Shown here: piece after piece, positions 30,413-39,219 of the stretch | Numbering within the stretch: position 1 is the first letter of the stretch | How the letters are laid out: each line of letters opens with the position of its first letter | Origin: UBA1738 sp045591565 | GTDB taxonomy: Bacteria; Bacillota; Clostridia; UBA1381 | DNA length: 42,819 bases | Reading direction: 5' to 3' | NCBI GenBank assembly: GCA_045591565.1 | Contig: JAZNTB010000001.1 | Location: forward strand, 1-42,819 | Program-made: the position numbers and the translations under genes | Notes under the pieces: generated by a model | Databases searched by the model: none | The model's input: the letters and a program-made list of their open reading frames with translations, nothing else | What the model was told of the DNA's origin: nothing

Positions 30413-31377
30413 ATATAATGAAACTTATCGGGGACTTCAACATAAAAAAAGCCAATAGCAGGCGCGAAGAAGCTGTTACCCGCAGAGTGAATACCCTTCT
30501 TAACCAAGACTCCGACTTTGCCGTTCAGGAAGCATATAAAACTGCAAGAACAAATATTCTGTTTTCGCTCAGTGGAGTCAAAGGCTGTAAAAAAGTTGTT
30601 GTTACCAGCGCAAGTCCTCATGAAGGAAAAACTACGACTTGTATGAATCTTGCGATTGCATTTGCACAGATTAATTCCAAGGTGCTTTTGATTGACGCTG
30701 ACCTTAGAAAACCGAGAATTTATCGCCATCTTTCAATAGACAGAGAAAACGGACTTTCCGACCTTCTGTGCGGACTCATAGAAAAGAAAGATGCAATAAA
30801 ACATATTGATGCATATAATCTTGACTGTATCACATCAGGACAGATTCCGCCGAATCCGGCAGAGCTTTTAGGCTCAGATAAAATGAAGGATCTGCTTGAA
30901 GAACTTAGCACAGACTATGATTATATTTTCATAGATACCCCGCCTGTAATGGTTGTCTCGGAAGCGGTTACGCTTGCGACATACACAAACGGCGTAGTAA
31001 TGGTGGTAAGACAAAATAGTACTATATTCGAAACAGTTGATAGGGCGAAGGAAGGCTTCAAAATTGCCGATGCCAAGGTTTTGGGATATATTTTGAACGA
31101 TGTCAGTACGGCGCCTTACGGTTATGGCGGAAGATATGGTAAATATGCGTACCGCAGAAAATACAATTACGGCTATGGATATGGCTATGGATATGGATAC
31201 GGATACGGCTATGGATACGGCCGTGGTAAAGGCTACGGAAGCGGTGGATACAGTTACGGCTACAAGGAAAGAAGTAGATCCGAAAAAGAAAAAGCCAAGC
31301 AGGAAGAAATAACCACACAAAAGCCGGAAAAGGAAAAGAAGCTTTTGGGGAAGAAAAAAGATAAAAAAGACAAATAA
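30409..31377 (+). CDS. Bacterial tyrosine kinase with Tyr-Gly repeat tail
   Basis: BY-kinases autophosphorylate C-terminal tyrosines and control capsule and exopolysaccharide assembly. The 322-residue product has Walker A SASPHEGKTTTCMNLA (about 67-82), Walker A' VLLIDADLRKPR (about 94-105) and Walker B YDYIFIDTPPV (about 170-180). From about residue 235 the usual short tyrosine cluster is replaced by a tail of YG dipeptides (about 250-266) and a Lys/Glu-rich end. That gives more tyrosines than the usual cluster. It overlaps the Wzz-like gene by four bases. No polysaccharide-synthesis gene follows; a terminator does. Confidence 0.9.
   Translation: MNIMKLIGDFNIKKANSRREEAVTRRVNTLLNQDSDFAVQEAYKTARTNILFSLSGVKGCKKVVVTSASPHEGKTTTCMNLAIAFAQINSKVLLIDADLRKPRIYRHLSIDRENGLSDLLCGLIEKKDAIKHIDAYNLDCITSGQIPPNPAELLGSDKMKDLLEELSTDYDYIFIDTPPVMVVSEAVTLATYTNGVVMVVRQNSTIFETVDRAKEGFKIADAKVLGYILNDVSTAPYGYGGRYGKYAYRRKYNYGYGYGYGYGYGYGYGYGRGKGYGSGGYSYGYKERSRSEKEKAKQEEITTQKPEKEKKLLGKKKDKKDK
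31165..31226. repeat. Tandem GGNTAY microsatellite encoding Tyr-Gly
   Basis: GGATAC/GGCTAT/GGATAT units repeat about ten times in tandem, each six bases, within the kinase gene. They give alternating glycine-tyrosine codons. The synonymous variation (GGA/GGC, TAT/TAC) shows it is not very recent expansion throughout. Confidence 0.8.
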
Positions 31378-31410
31378 AAAATCGCAGACACTTGAGTCTG
31401 CGATTTTTTT
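31375..31410. terminator. Terminator between kinase and glgD
   Basis: AATCGCAGAC pairs with GTCTGCGATT around ACTTGA, with A-run left and T-run right. It serves the rightward kinase gene and the leftward glgD. Confidence 0.9.
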
Positions 31411-31414
31411 AAGC

Positions 31415-32533
31415 CTAAATAATGCTTCCCTTTGATACAGGAACAGGATAATTTTCCTGACCGATAAGCTTTTTGTCCTGAGTTATTTTAACCTCTTTGT
31501 CTAAAACAGCATATTCCAAAACGGCATTTTCCTCTACCACAACATCCTGCATTAAAACAGAATTTTTAACAACTGCACCCTTTTTAATCGTTACATTTCT
31601 TGAAATAACGCTGTTGATGACTGTGCCCTCGATGTGGCAACCGTCGGCGATGTACGAGTTTATCGCCTGTGCATCTGCACCGTATTTTGTTGGCGGTAAA
31701 TCCTTGTTCTTTGTATAGATAGGAAGCCTTGAGTGAAGCATTTCCTCCTGAATATCCTTTTGGAGGAACTTGATGTTGTTGTTATAGTAAGACTTCATAC
31801 TGTCAATCTTGTCGGTATAGCCATCGTATTCGTAGCCGAACATTCTCAGGCCGTCCATTTTTTTGGCAATTGCATCCTTTATGAAGTCGTGGTTGCCGCG
31901 TGCTGAGCACTCGTCAACTATACTCTCCAAAAGCGCTCTTTCCATAACGAACAAATCCATTGAGGCAAGAGTTGTTTTTGGGTAGTACGGGCAAACCTCG
32001 ATGTCGGTTATTGTCTGCTCCTCGTCAAGCTCCAAAAGAGTGTAGCGTGAAAGTTTCTTCTGGTCCACATCGTTCATATTCTTATAAACAACCGTAACAT
32101 CCGCCTGCTTTTCCACATGCGCCTCAACAACCTTTTCAAAGTCAATGTTGTAAATGCTGCTGCCGAGTGACAGAATAACATAGGTTTCACGGCTTCTGTG
32201 AATGTATTCCCTGATGCCGTTTAAAATATCAAGGTCGCCGCGGATTACGCTGAAGGAATTTTTGTTACCGATGTTCGGCGGCAAGATGTTAAGGCCGCGG
32301 TTTTTTCTCTTGAGGTCCCATGGCGCACCTGATTTTAAGTGGTCCATAAGGGAAGAATAGTTCGCCTCGGTTGCAACGCCGATATTTTCAAGTCCTGCAC
32401 TTGCCATGTTGGAAAGCACAAAATCAATAACTCTGTAGCCGCCCGCAATCGGAAGCGCTGATGCACTTCTGAAATCAGTAAGCGGCGGAATATTTATATT
32501 AGAGGCAATAATAATGCCCATTGTATCTCTCAT
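31415..32533 (-). CDS. glgD: GlgD, regulatory subunit of ADP-glucose pyrophosphorylase
   Basis: GlgD pairs with GlgC to form the ADP-glucose pyrophosphorylase of glycogen synthesis. The 372-residue product keeps the overall nucleotidyltransferase and left-handed beta-helix layout. Its N-terminus lacks the GGxGxRL catalytic loop (here MGIIIASNINIPPLTDFRSA), as in non-catalytic GlgD subunits. The segment ALPIAGGYRVIDFVLSNMAS aligns with GlgC. ATG 32533 is chosen because AAGGGGGCATAAA lies upstream. The reading from 32599 is rejected. It is the last gene of glgB-glgC-glgD. Confidence 0.93.
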   Translation of the reverse strand: MRDTMGIIIASNINIPPLTDFRSASALPIAGGYRVIDFVLSNMASAGLENIGVATEANYSSLMDHLKSGAPWDLKRKNRGLNILPPNIGNKNSFSVIRGDLDILNGIREYIHRSRETYVILSLGSSIYNIDFEKVVEAHVEKQADVTVVYKNMNDVDQKKLSRYTLLELDEEQTITDIEVCPYYPKTTLASMDLFVMERALLESIVDECSARGNHDFIKDAIAKKMDGLRMFGYEYDGYTDKIDSMKSYYNNNIKFLQKDIQEEMLHSRLPIYTKNKDLPPTKYGADAQAINSYIADGCHIEGTVINSVISRNVTIKKGAVVKNSVLMQDVVVEENAVLEYAVLDKEVKITQDKKLIGQENYPVPVSKGSII

Positions 32534-32549
32534 TTTTATGCCCCCTTCC

Positions 32550-33758
32550 TTATTCTGCCTCAACCATTGAGCCTTGCGGAATATCTGCATTTTCGGCAAT
32601 TACCGCTCCGCCTTCTATCAAGACAAGTCCGTCTGTACACATACCTGAAATGTATTTACTGTCGGCATCGCAGTTTACGCCGATTTTTGCTCCGTCGCCG
32701 ATAACTGCGCCTGCGCCGATAACCGCCTTTTTAATAACAGCGCCGTTACCGATTTTTGCATCCGGCATTATAACTGAATCGGAAACTTGGGTTCCTTCGC
32801 CAACCTGAACATTTGAGAAAATAACCGAATGTGAAACGCTGCCATAGATTGTACAACCCTGTGTTATGGTACTGTCGGTGATTTTTGCCGATGTTCCCAC
32901 ATACTGAGGAGCAGAAGCAACATTCCTCGAATAAATGCTCCACAGGTCGTCATAAATCTCGAATTTAGGCGGTGTGTCGATAAGGTCCATATTCGCTTCC
33001 CACAAGCTCTGGACAGTTCCTACATCCTTCCAGTAGCCTTCAAAGCGGTAGCTCATCATTTTCTGCCCGTCAGCAAGCATTCTCGGTATGATATTTTTAC
33101 CGAAATCGTTTGATGATTCAGGGTTTTGCTCGTCCTCGGTCAGGTACTTCTTTAAAATATCATAATTGAAGATATAGATACCCATTGATGCAAGATTACT
33201 CTTTGGATTTGCAGGCTTTTCCTCAAATTCGGTGATGATGCCTTCGTCATTAACATTCATTATACCGAATCTTCCTGCTTCCTCCCACGGAACGGGCATA
33301 ACTGCGATGGTTATTGCCGCTTCGGATTTTATATGTGCTTTAAGCATTTCGCCGTAATGCATTTTATAGATATGGTCGCCGGAAAGAATAAGTACATTCC
33401 TCGGATTAAACCTATCTAAAAAGCTAAGGTTCTGATATATTGCATTTGCTGTTCCGCGATACCACTCGCCGGCATTAGCGCTCTGATACGGCGGAAGAAC
33501 ATATACGCCGCCGTGGTTTCTGTCCAGATCCCACGGACCTCCGTTTCCGATATATGTGTTAAGCTCAAGCGGCTGATACTGTGTCAACACCCCGACGGTG
33601 TCAATTCCCGAGTGAACACAGTTTGAAAGCGGAAAATCTATAATTCTGTACTTTCCGCCAAAGGGAACGGCAGGTTTTGCTACATTCTTGGTGAGCGCAC
33701 CGAGTCTGCTGCCCTGTCCTCCTGCTAAGATCATTGCTACGCAATCCTTTGCATTCAT
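32550..33758 (-). CDS. glgC: Glucose-1-phosphate adenylyltransferase GlgC
   Basis: GlgC makes ADP-glucose from glucose-1-phosphate and ATP, the committed step of glycogen synthesis. The 402-residue product has AMILAGGQGSRLGALTKNVA (about 8-27, nucleotide loop) and KPAVPFGGKYRIIDFPLSNC. The catalytic region includes LSGDHIYKMHY, and the C-terminal half is a beta-helix of hexapeptide-like repeats (for example DSVIMPDAKIGNGAVIKKAV). Its ATG overlaps the glgB stop (TAATG), and glgD follows 16 bases later. Confidence 0.97.
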   Translation of the reverse strand: MNAKDCVAMILAGGQGSRLGALTKNVAKPAVPFGGKYRIIDFPLSNCVHSGIDTVGVLTQYQPLELNTYIGNGGPWDLDRNHGGVYVLPPYQSANAGEWYRGTANAIYQNLSFLDRFNPRNVLILSGDHIYKMHYGEMLKAHIKSEAAITIAVMPVPWEEAGRFGIMNVNDEGIITEFEEKPANPKSNLASMGIYIFNYDILKKYLTEDEQNPESSNDFGKNIIPRMLADGQKMMSYRFEGYWKDVGTVQSLWEANMDLIDTPPKFEIYDDLWSIYSRNVASAPQYVGTSAKITDSTITQGCTIYGSVSHSVIFSNVQVGEGTQVSDSVIMPDAKIGNGAVIKKAVIGAGAVIGDGAKIGVNCDADSKYISGMCTDGLVLIEGGAVIAENADIPQGSMVEAE

Positions 33759-35662
33759 TAAATCTCTTCCTTTCGCATTTTTTTCAAATATAAAACAGAC
33801 AGACCTGCCAGATCGACACGAAGTGAGTAAGGAAGATCCTGTGAGTTTTTATTTTTTACGGTCTTATATTTTCTCTTGCGAGAGCGTCCGCCGTACTTTG
33901 ACCAGTCGGAGCTTAAGATAACCTCATATTCCCCTGCTTCGGGAACATTTATCGTATATTTATCCCTGCCGACAGGCGTGAAGTTTGCGGCGACAATCAC
34001 CTTTTCTCCATCCTTTGATATACGCATATAGGTAAGAACCGAATTATCTCTGTCCTGTGCATTTATCCAGCGGAATCCGTCCCAGCTTCCGTCGATTTCC
34101 CAGAACGCCTTGTTCTCAAGATATGTGCGGTTTAGGTCCTTAACATAGCTGTGAAGCTTTTTGTGCTGTGCAAGCTTTAATAGGTGCCATTCCAGTCCCT
34201 CGCTATAGCGCCATTCAATAAACTGACCTATTTCGCCGCCCATAAACATCAGCTTTTTGCCGGGGAGCGACAGGTAGTAGCCTAAAAGCGCACGATAGCC
34301 TGCAAACTTCTCCTCGTACTGTCCGAACATCTTGTCGATAAGCGACTTCTTGCCGTGCACAACCTCGTCATGAGAGAGCGGCAGAATGAAGTTCTCCGAG
34401 TATGCATAGCACATCAGGAAGGTTAAAAGGTCGTGATTTGACTTCCTGAAGTACGGGTCCATTGACATATAGCGCAGAGTATCGTTCATCCAGCCCATAT
34501 TCCATTTATAGTTAAAGCCGAGACCACCACTGTCGGTAGGACCTGTTACCATTCCCCATGCGGTTGATTCCTCCGCAATCATAAGAATGTTCGGGAATTT
34601 TGCAAACATTATTTTATTGAGGTTTCGTAAAAACTCGATTGCTTCTAAGTTCTCGTTGCCGCCGTAGATGTTGGGAACCCATTCGCCGTGGTTGCGGCTG
34701 TAATCACGGTAGAGCATAGACGATACCGCATCAACACGAAGTCCGTCAAAGTGATATTCCTTTACCCAGAAAAATGCCGAGGAAAGAAGGAAGGATATGA
34801 CCTCGCCCTTTGAAAAATCAAAGACCATAGTTCCCCAGTCCTTATGTTCGCCGAGGCGTGTGTCAGCATATTCGTAGGTAGGCGTTCCATCGAAGTGGAA
34901 TAGTCCGTGCAAATCGCGCGGGAAATGTGCCGGTACCCAGTCCATAATTATTCCAATTCCGTTTTTATGACATTCATCAACAAGGTACATCAAATCCTCC
35001 GGCGAACCGTAGCGGGAGGTAGCAGAAAAATATCCTGTTACCTGATACCCCCATGAGCCGTCAAACGGATATTCGCAAAGCGGCATCATTTCTATGTGAG
35101 TATATCCCATTTCCTTAACATAAGGGATTAACTCGTCAGCCAACTCACGATAGCTGTAGAGAGCACCGTCTGCGTGCGTTTTCCAGGACGCTGCATGAAC
35201 CTCGTAAATGTTCATTGGTTTATCATATATGGGGGTTTTCTCGCGGTTTTTAAGCCATGCATTGTCTGTCCAGCTATATGCAGGTATGTCACGAACCACC
35301 GATGCGGTATTGGGTCGCAGCTCGGAATAGAATGCAAACGGGTCTGCCTTTAAAACTGTCTTACCGCCGGCATCAGTTATGGCATACTTATACAGAGTTC
35401 CTTCTGTTATGTCGTCAAAACAGCCGTACCATACGCCGGTTGTTCCGATTTTCACAAGCGGATAGCCGTCGCCTGTCCAACCGTTAAAATCGCCGGCAAG
35501 CGCAACAGCCCTGGCATTGGGTGCCCATACGGCAAATCTCCAGCCTGTTTTTATTTTATGCGCCCCAAGCAGCGTATATGATTGAAAGTTTGTCCCTTCA
35601 TTATATAAATAGAGCTGAAACTCACTGATTCCAGCCCATTGCTTTTCGTCACAAGATTTCAT
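33758..35662 (-). CDS. glgB: 1,4-alpha-glucan branching enzyme GlgB
   Basis: GlgB transfers glucan chains to make alpha-1,6 branches in glycogen. The 634-residue product has an N-terminal CBM48-like domain (about 35-125), then a GH13 barrel. The catalytic residues are in the motifs GLRVDAVSSML (nucleophile Asp311) and MIAEESTAWG (acid Glu364), with LPLSHDEVVHGKKSLIDKMF completing the site. It ends with an all-beta domain. The start at 35662 has GGAGAGGAGATG about 11 bases upstream, somewhat far. It is the first gene of the glg operon, with the promoter at 35699-35727. Confidence 0.96.
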   Translation of the reverse strand: MKSCDEKQWAGISEFQLYLYNEGTNFQSYTLLGAHKIKTGWRFAVWAPNARAVALAGDFNGWTGDGYPLVKIGTTGVWYGCFDDITEGTLYKYAITDAGGKTVLKADPFAFYSELRPNTASVVRDIPAYSWTDNAWLKNREKTPIYDKPMNIYEVHAASWKTHADGALYSYRELADELIPYVKEMGYTHIEMMPLCEYPFDGSWGYQVTGYFSATSRYGSPEDLMYLVDECHKNGIGIIMDWVPAHFPRDLHGLFHFDGTPTYEYADTRLGEHKDWGTMVFDFSKGEVISFLLSSAFFWVKEYHFDGLRVDAVSSMLYRDYSRNHGEWVPNIYGGNENLEAIEFLRNLNKIMFAKFPNILMIAEESTAWGMVTGPTDSGGLGFNYKWNMGWMNDTLRYMSMDPYFRKSNHDLLTFLMCYAYSENFILPLSHDEVVHGKKSLIDKMFGQYEEKFAGYRALLGYYLSLPGKKLMFMGGEIGQFIEWRYSEGLEWHLLKLAQHKKLHSYVKDLNRTYLENKAFWEIDGSWDGFRWINAQDRDNSVLTYMRISKDGEKVIVAANFTPVGRDKYTINVPEAGEYEVILSSDWSKYGGRSRKRKYKTVKNKNSQDLPYSLRVDLAGLSVLYLKKMRKEEI

Positions 35663-35698
35663 TTGTACGCCATCTCCTCTCCTGCTGCTTCTATATAT

Positions 35699-35727
35699 AT
35701 TATACCACTCTTATATTATGCAGTAAA
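35699..35727 (-). promoter_or_regulatory. Promoter of glgB-glgC-glgD
   Basis: Reverse strand TTTACT (35727-35722), 17-base spacer, TATAAT (35704-35699), about 35 bases upstream of glgB. The further upstream 120 bases are AT-rich with no other element that I can name. Confidence 0.65.
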
Positions 35728-35851
35728 CACCAAAAATGCATAGTGTATTTCTTTTATTTTGGTCATTTTCCACAAATTGGCATAAATTCTGGTGTATTCT
35801 GTATTATATTTTGTATTTACAATGGGATTATACTAAAGAAAAGCAATAAAG

Positions 35852-35890
35852 AACTCCCGGAAAATAATATCAGTTCCGGGAGTTTCTTTT
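35852..35890. terminator. Terminator after the SLOG gene
   Basis: AACTCCCGGAA (35852-35862) pairs with TTCCGGGAGTT (35874-35884), 11 bp, 11-base loop. It is flanked by T-rich sequence on both strands, and ends the leftward lysA-SLOG operon. Confidence 0.75.
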
Positions 35891-35898
35891 GTTAGTTA

Positions 35899-36384
35899 TT
35901 AAATGAATTTTGCAAGATTTAAAACAGGAATACCTGCATCGTGTGCCATATGGACTGTTTGGTATGAACCACCGGAGGAACGGCGCAGATATGCGATGCC
36001 GGCATCGGCTGCCTCCACCATTGCGTGATTGCGGAGCTTCATACAGCCGCGAAAATAGGGTTTTTCTGAAACATAAAACACCTTGTCAGCAAACACCTTG
36101 AGCTTTGCCAGCTTATCACGCTCTGCCTCGGACCAGCCTGCGTCCTGGTTTGTGCAGGGAAGAAAGAGGTGGAGCTTTATAAAATCATAGTCTTCACGGA
36201 GTGTAATGACCTGTTCTGCTGCTAAGGCATCAAAGCCTATGGCACCGCCTGTTATAAATACAGTAAATTTATGATTTATCTTGTCAAGAATTGCTTCCCT
36301 GAGCCAATGCTCAAGCGGCTTGCGGTCGGAAGCAATTATTGCGCGGTGACCTGTAAAAAAACAGGCTTTTGGGGTGTCGGTCAT
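35899..36384 (-). CDS. SLOG-family (YpsA/DUF1273-like) protein
   Basis: This 161-residue Rossmann-like protein is of the SLOG superfamily, related to YpsA/GpsB-linked proteins and nucleotide-binding LOG proteins. Its start motif, ACFFTGHR, and FVTGGAIGFDALAAEQVI-like segment (FITGGAIGFDALAAEQV, about 44-60) are characteristic. LPCTNQDAGWSEAERDKL and RRSSGGSYQTVHMAHDAG lie further on. Such proteins are thought to bind a nucleotide or its derivative; no substrate is known here. Its ATG overlaps the dapB stop (ATGA), so it is the last gene of the lysine operon, an unusual partner. Confidence 0.85.
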   Translation of the reverse strand: MTDTPKACFFTGHRAIIASDRKPLEHWLREAILDKINHKFTVFITGGAIGFDALAAEQVITLREDYDFIKLHLFLPCTNQDAGWSEAERDKLAKLKVFADKVFYVSEKPYFRGCMKLRNHAMVEAADAGIAYLRRSSGGSYQTVHMAHDAGIPVLNLAKFI

Positions 36385-37142
36385 AGCAGCTCACCTATAA
36401 GAGCGTTCATGTCATAAAGGCCTGACGGCTTTCCTTTCATGAATTTTGCTGCCTTTATGCTGCCGACAGCAAAGATCTCCTTTGATGCGGCGTGGTGAGA
36501 AAGAGTTATAACCTCGTCCTGACCGGCAAATATAACATCGTGGTCGCCGACGATTGTGCCGCCGCGAACAGCGTGTATGCCGATTTCAGCAGCAGCGCGT
36601 TTTTTGCGCACGCTGTGGCGGTCATAGACATATTCGGGAGCTTTTGTTAAAACCTCCGAAATACTGTCTGCAATCGCAAGAGCAGTACCGCTTGGTGCGT
36701 CAATTTTCTGGTTGTGGTGCTTTTCGACTATTTCAATATCAAAATTTCCTTCGAGTAGTGCAGTTGCTTTTTTTGCAAGCTCAATTAAGAGGTTTATTCC
36801 AAGGCTCATATTAGCCGAGAAAAACACAGGGATTTCCTTACTCGCCGCCAAAAACTCTTCCTTTTGTTCAGCGGAGAGTCCTGTGGTTGCAATAATAATT
36901 GGAAGCTTGCGGCTTTTTGCAAAGGAAAGAAGACCCGATAGCGCAGACGGATGCGAAAAGTCGATAATCACATCTGCTAGAGTATCGCATTCTGATGCAT
37001 CGGTGAAAACCGGATACTCATTAGGTACCGAGTTATTTATATCTATTCCTGCAACGATTTTGCAGTCGGGATCAAGAGATGCAAGACGCGTGATTACTCT
37101 GCCCATTTTTCCGTTAGCACCGCTTAAAATAATATTTGTCAT
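36381..37142 (-). CDS. dapB: 4-hydroxy-tetrahydrodipicolinate reductase
   Basis: DapB reduces hydroxytetrahydrodipicolinate with NAD(P)H in diaminopimelate and lysine synthesis. The 253-residue product has the Rossmann start NIILSGANGKMGRVITRLAS and the catalytic segment IVEKHHNQKIDAPSGTALAI. VRGGTIVGDHDVIFAGQDEV follows. The family length is about 250-270. It lies 13 bases after dapA and overlaps the SLOG gene. The GLSAEQ and FSANMSLGINLL segments are also typical. Confidence 0.97.
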   Translation of the reverse strand: MTNIILSGANGKMGRVITRLASLDPDCKIVAGIDINNSVPNEYPVFTDASECDTLADVIIDFSHPSALSGLLSFAKSRKLPIIIATTGLSAEQKEEFLAASKEIPVFFSANMSLGINLLIELAKKATALLEGNFDIEIVEKHHNQKIDAPSGTALAIADSISEVLTKAPEYVYDRHSVRKKRAAAEIGIHAVRGGTIVGDHDVIFAGQDEVITLSHHAASKEIFAVGSIKAAKFMKGKPSGLYDMNALIGELL

Positions 37143-37155
37143 TGGTTTCTTCCTC

Positions 37156-38046
37156 TTATAGCTTTTTTACGCCGTATTCCTTTAAAGAATTTTTCAAGAT
37201 TTCGAGATTTTTCTCTTCCATATCGCAAAGTGGAAGCTTTAACGGACCAACCTCGTAGCCAAGAACATTCATCGCTGTTTTAACAGGTATCGGGTTAACC
37301 TCGATAAACAGGTTGTTGATGAGGTTAAGCATACCGAGCTGAAGCTCTAAAGCCTTGTCGGTTTCGCCGTTTAAGTAGTATTCGCATATGTTGTGGGTTT
37401 CCTCAGGAAGAATGTTTGCAACAACTGAGATTACACCCTTTCCGCCGATTGACATTAAAGGCACAATCATATCGTCATTTCCTGAATACATATGAAGCTC
37501 AGGTACTTCGCGGCGAAGCTTGATTGCATAACCGATATCGCCGCTTGCTTCCTTAATTGCAACAATATTGTCAACCTTTGCAAGCTCCTTAACAGCCGCA
37601 ACTGACATATTAACGCCTGTTCTTGACGGAACATTGTAAAGAATAACAGGTATAGAAATCGAGTTTGCTATTGCCTTAAAGTGTTCAACAACGCCCTTCT
37701 GGGTACATTTGTTGTAGTAAGGAGTTACGCACAAAACGCCGTCGCAGCCGTATTCCTCTGCCTTTTGTGAAAACTCGATTGCGTGCTGTGTGTCGTTTGA
37801 GCCTGTGCCGCCGATTACCGAGATTCTGCCGGCAACCGTCTTTACTGCACGGCGGATTACCTCAAGGTGCTCAAAATCCGGAAGTGTTGAGGCTTCGCCT
37901 GTTGTTCCGCAAATGATTACTGCATCGGTTTTATTCGCTATATGCATCTCTAAAAGCTCGTCGAGCTTTTCGTAATCGGGAGTTCCGTCGGACTTAAATG
38001 GTGTTACAAGCGCAACGCCTGAGCCGGTAAAGGGTAATTTCTTCAT
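37156..38046 (-). CDS. dapA: 4-hydroxy-tetrahydrodipicolinate synthase
   Basis: DapA condenses pyruvate with aspartate semialdehyde, the branch point to diaminopimelate and lysine. The 296-residue TIM-barrel product has ALVTPFKSDGTPDYEKLDEL near the start and the family signature GTTGEASTLPDFEH. The Schiff-base lysine is in VAIKEASGDIGYAIKL (Lys165), after the catalytic Tyr of LYNVPSRTGVNM. It lies 13 bases before dapB and 22 after asd, in one operon with the lysine riboswitch. Confidence 0.97.
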   Translation of the reverse strand: MKKLPFTGSGVALVTPFKSDGTPDYEKLDELLEMHIANKTDAVIICGTTGEASTLPDFEHLEVIRRAVKTVAGRISVIGGTGSNDTQHAIEFSQKAEEYGCDGVLCVTPYYNKCTQKGVVEHFKAIANSISIPVILYNVPSRTGVNMSVAAVKELAKVDNIVAIKEASGDIGYAIKLRREVPELHMYSGNDDMIVPLMSIGGKGVISVVANILPEETHNICEYYLNGETDKALELQLGMLNLINNLFIEVNPIPVKTAMNVLGYEVGPLKLPLCDMEEKNLEILKNSLKEYGVKKL

Positions 38047-38068
38047 AATAAAACCAGTCCTTTCAAAA

Positions 38069-39151
38069 TCAATCCATATATCCCTTTTTAGCGAGCAGTT
38101 CTGCTAAAAGAACGCCGCCGCCTGCTGCACCTCTTAAGGTGTTATGTGACAGGCATACAAACTTATAATCATACTGCTTATCAGGGCGAAGTCTTCCGAG
38201 GGAAACTGCCATACCGCCCTCAAGCATCCTGTCAAGCTTTGCCTGAGGTCTGTTGTCCTCTTCAAAGTAGTGCAGGAACTGCTTCGGTGCGTGCGGAAGC
38301 GCCAATTTCTGCGGCTCGCCCGAGAAGTTTTTCCAGTCCTCTTTAATCTGTTCGACAGAAGGCGGATTTTCAAAGCTTACAAACACGGCTGCTGTGTGAC
38401 CGTTTGAAACAGGCACTCTCAGGCACTGTGTTGTGATGGACGGCTCTGTTGCGTCAACAATTTCGCCGTTTTCGATTTTTCCCCATACCTTGAGCGGCTC
38501 GATTTCGGATTTTTCCTCCTCACCGCCGATGAACGGGATTAAGTTATCCACCATTTCCGGCCATGTTTCAAAGGTTTTTCCCGCTCCCGAGATTGCCTGA
38601 TATGTTGTTGCAAGCACCTTTGTGATGCCGTATTTCATAAGTGGTGCAAGTGCCGGAACATAGCTCTGGATTGAGCAGTTTGACTTAACTGCGATAAATC
38701 CTCTCTTTGTGCCGAGGCGCTTCTTCTGCGAATCAATGATTTCGAGATGCTCAGGGTTAACCTCCGGAATAATCATCGGAACATCAGGAGTGTGACGGTG
38801 AGCAGAGTTATTTGATACAACCGGACACTCAAGCTTTGCATAACGCTCCTCAAGAGCACGGATTTCGTCTTTTTTCATATTAACTGCACAGAAAACGAAG
38901 TCAACGCCTGCCGCAATCTTTTCAGCATCTGCTTCTGCGTCCAGCACAACCATCTGCGCAACACTTGCCGGCATTTCACTGTCCATCGCCCATCTTTCGC
39001 CGACAGCCTCCTTGTATGTCTTTCCTGCACTTCTGCCGGATGCAGCAAGTACAGCTATTTTGAACCACGGATGGTCTGCCAAAAGCTCGATAAATCTCTG
39101 ACCAACCATACCTGTAGCACCGATAATTCCTACATTATAACTTTCTTTCAT
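38069..39151 (-). CDS. asd: Aspartate-semialdehyde dehydrogenase, archaeal/fungal-type
   Basis: This enzyme reduces aspartyl phosphate to the semialdehyde that feeds DapA. The 360-residue product has GIIGATGMVGQRFIELLADH at the start. The catalytic-cysteine motif KSNCSIQSYVPALAPLMKYG (Cys159) and PVSNGHTAAVFVSFENPPS follow. This pattern and length match the archaeal/fungal-type subgroup, not the shorter Asd common in Bacillus. ATG 39151 is chosen with GGAG nine bases upstream. The reading from 39166 adds five residues from the ribosome site itself. lysA lies upstream. Confidence 0.94.
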   Translation of the reverse strand: MKESYNVGIIGATGMVGQRFIELLADHPWFKIAVLAASGRSAGKTYKEAVGERWAMDSEMPASVAQMVVLDAEADAEKIAAGVDFVFCAVNMKKDEIRALEERYAKLECPVVSNNSAHRHTPDVPMIIPEVNPEHLEIIDSQKKRLGTKRGFIAVKSNCSIQSYVPALAPLMKYGITKVLATTYQAISGAGKTFETWPEMVDNLIPFIGGEEEKSEIEPLKVWGKIENGEIVDATEPSITTQCLRVPVSNGHTAAVFVSFENPPSVEQIKEDWKNFSGEPQKLALPHAPKQFLHYFEEDNRPQAKLDRMLEGGMAVSLGRLRPDKQYDYKFVCLSHNTLRGAAGGGVLLAELLAKKGYMD

Positions 39152-39219
39152 TTTCAAAATCTCCAATCAATTCTACTTATTATATATACTAATGTTTTCT
39201 TACCCGTATGACAACTGTA

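Noticed and set aside
31165..31226. Possible CRISPR-like or satellite array
   Set aside because: The six-base units lack spacers and lie in frame inside the kinase gene, encoding Tyr-Gly repeats.
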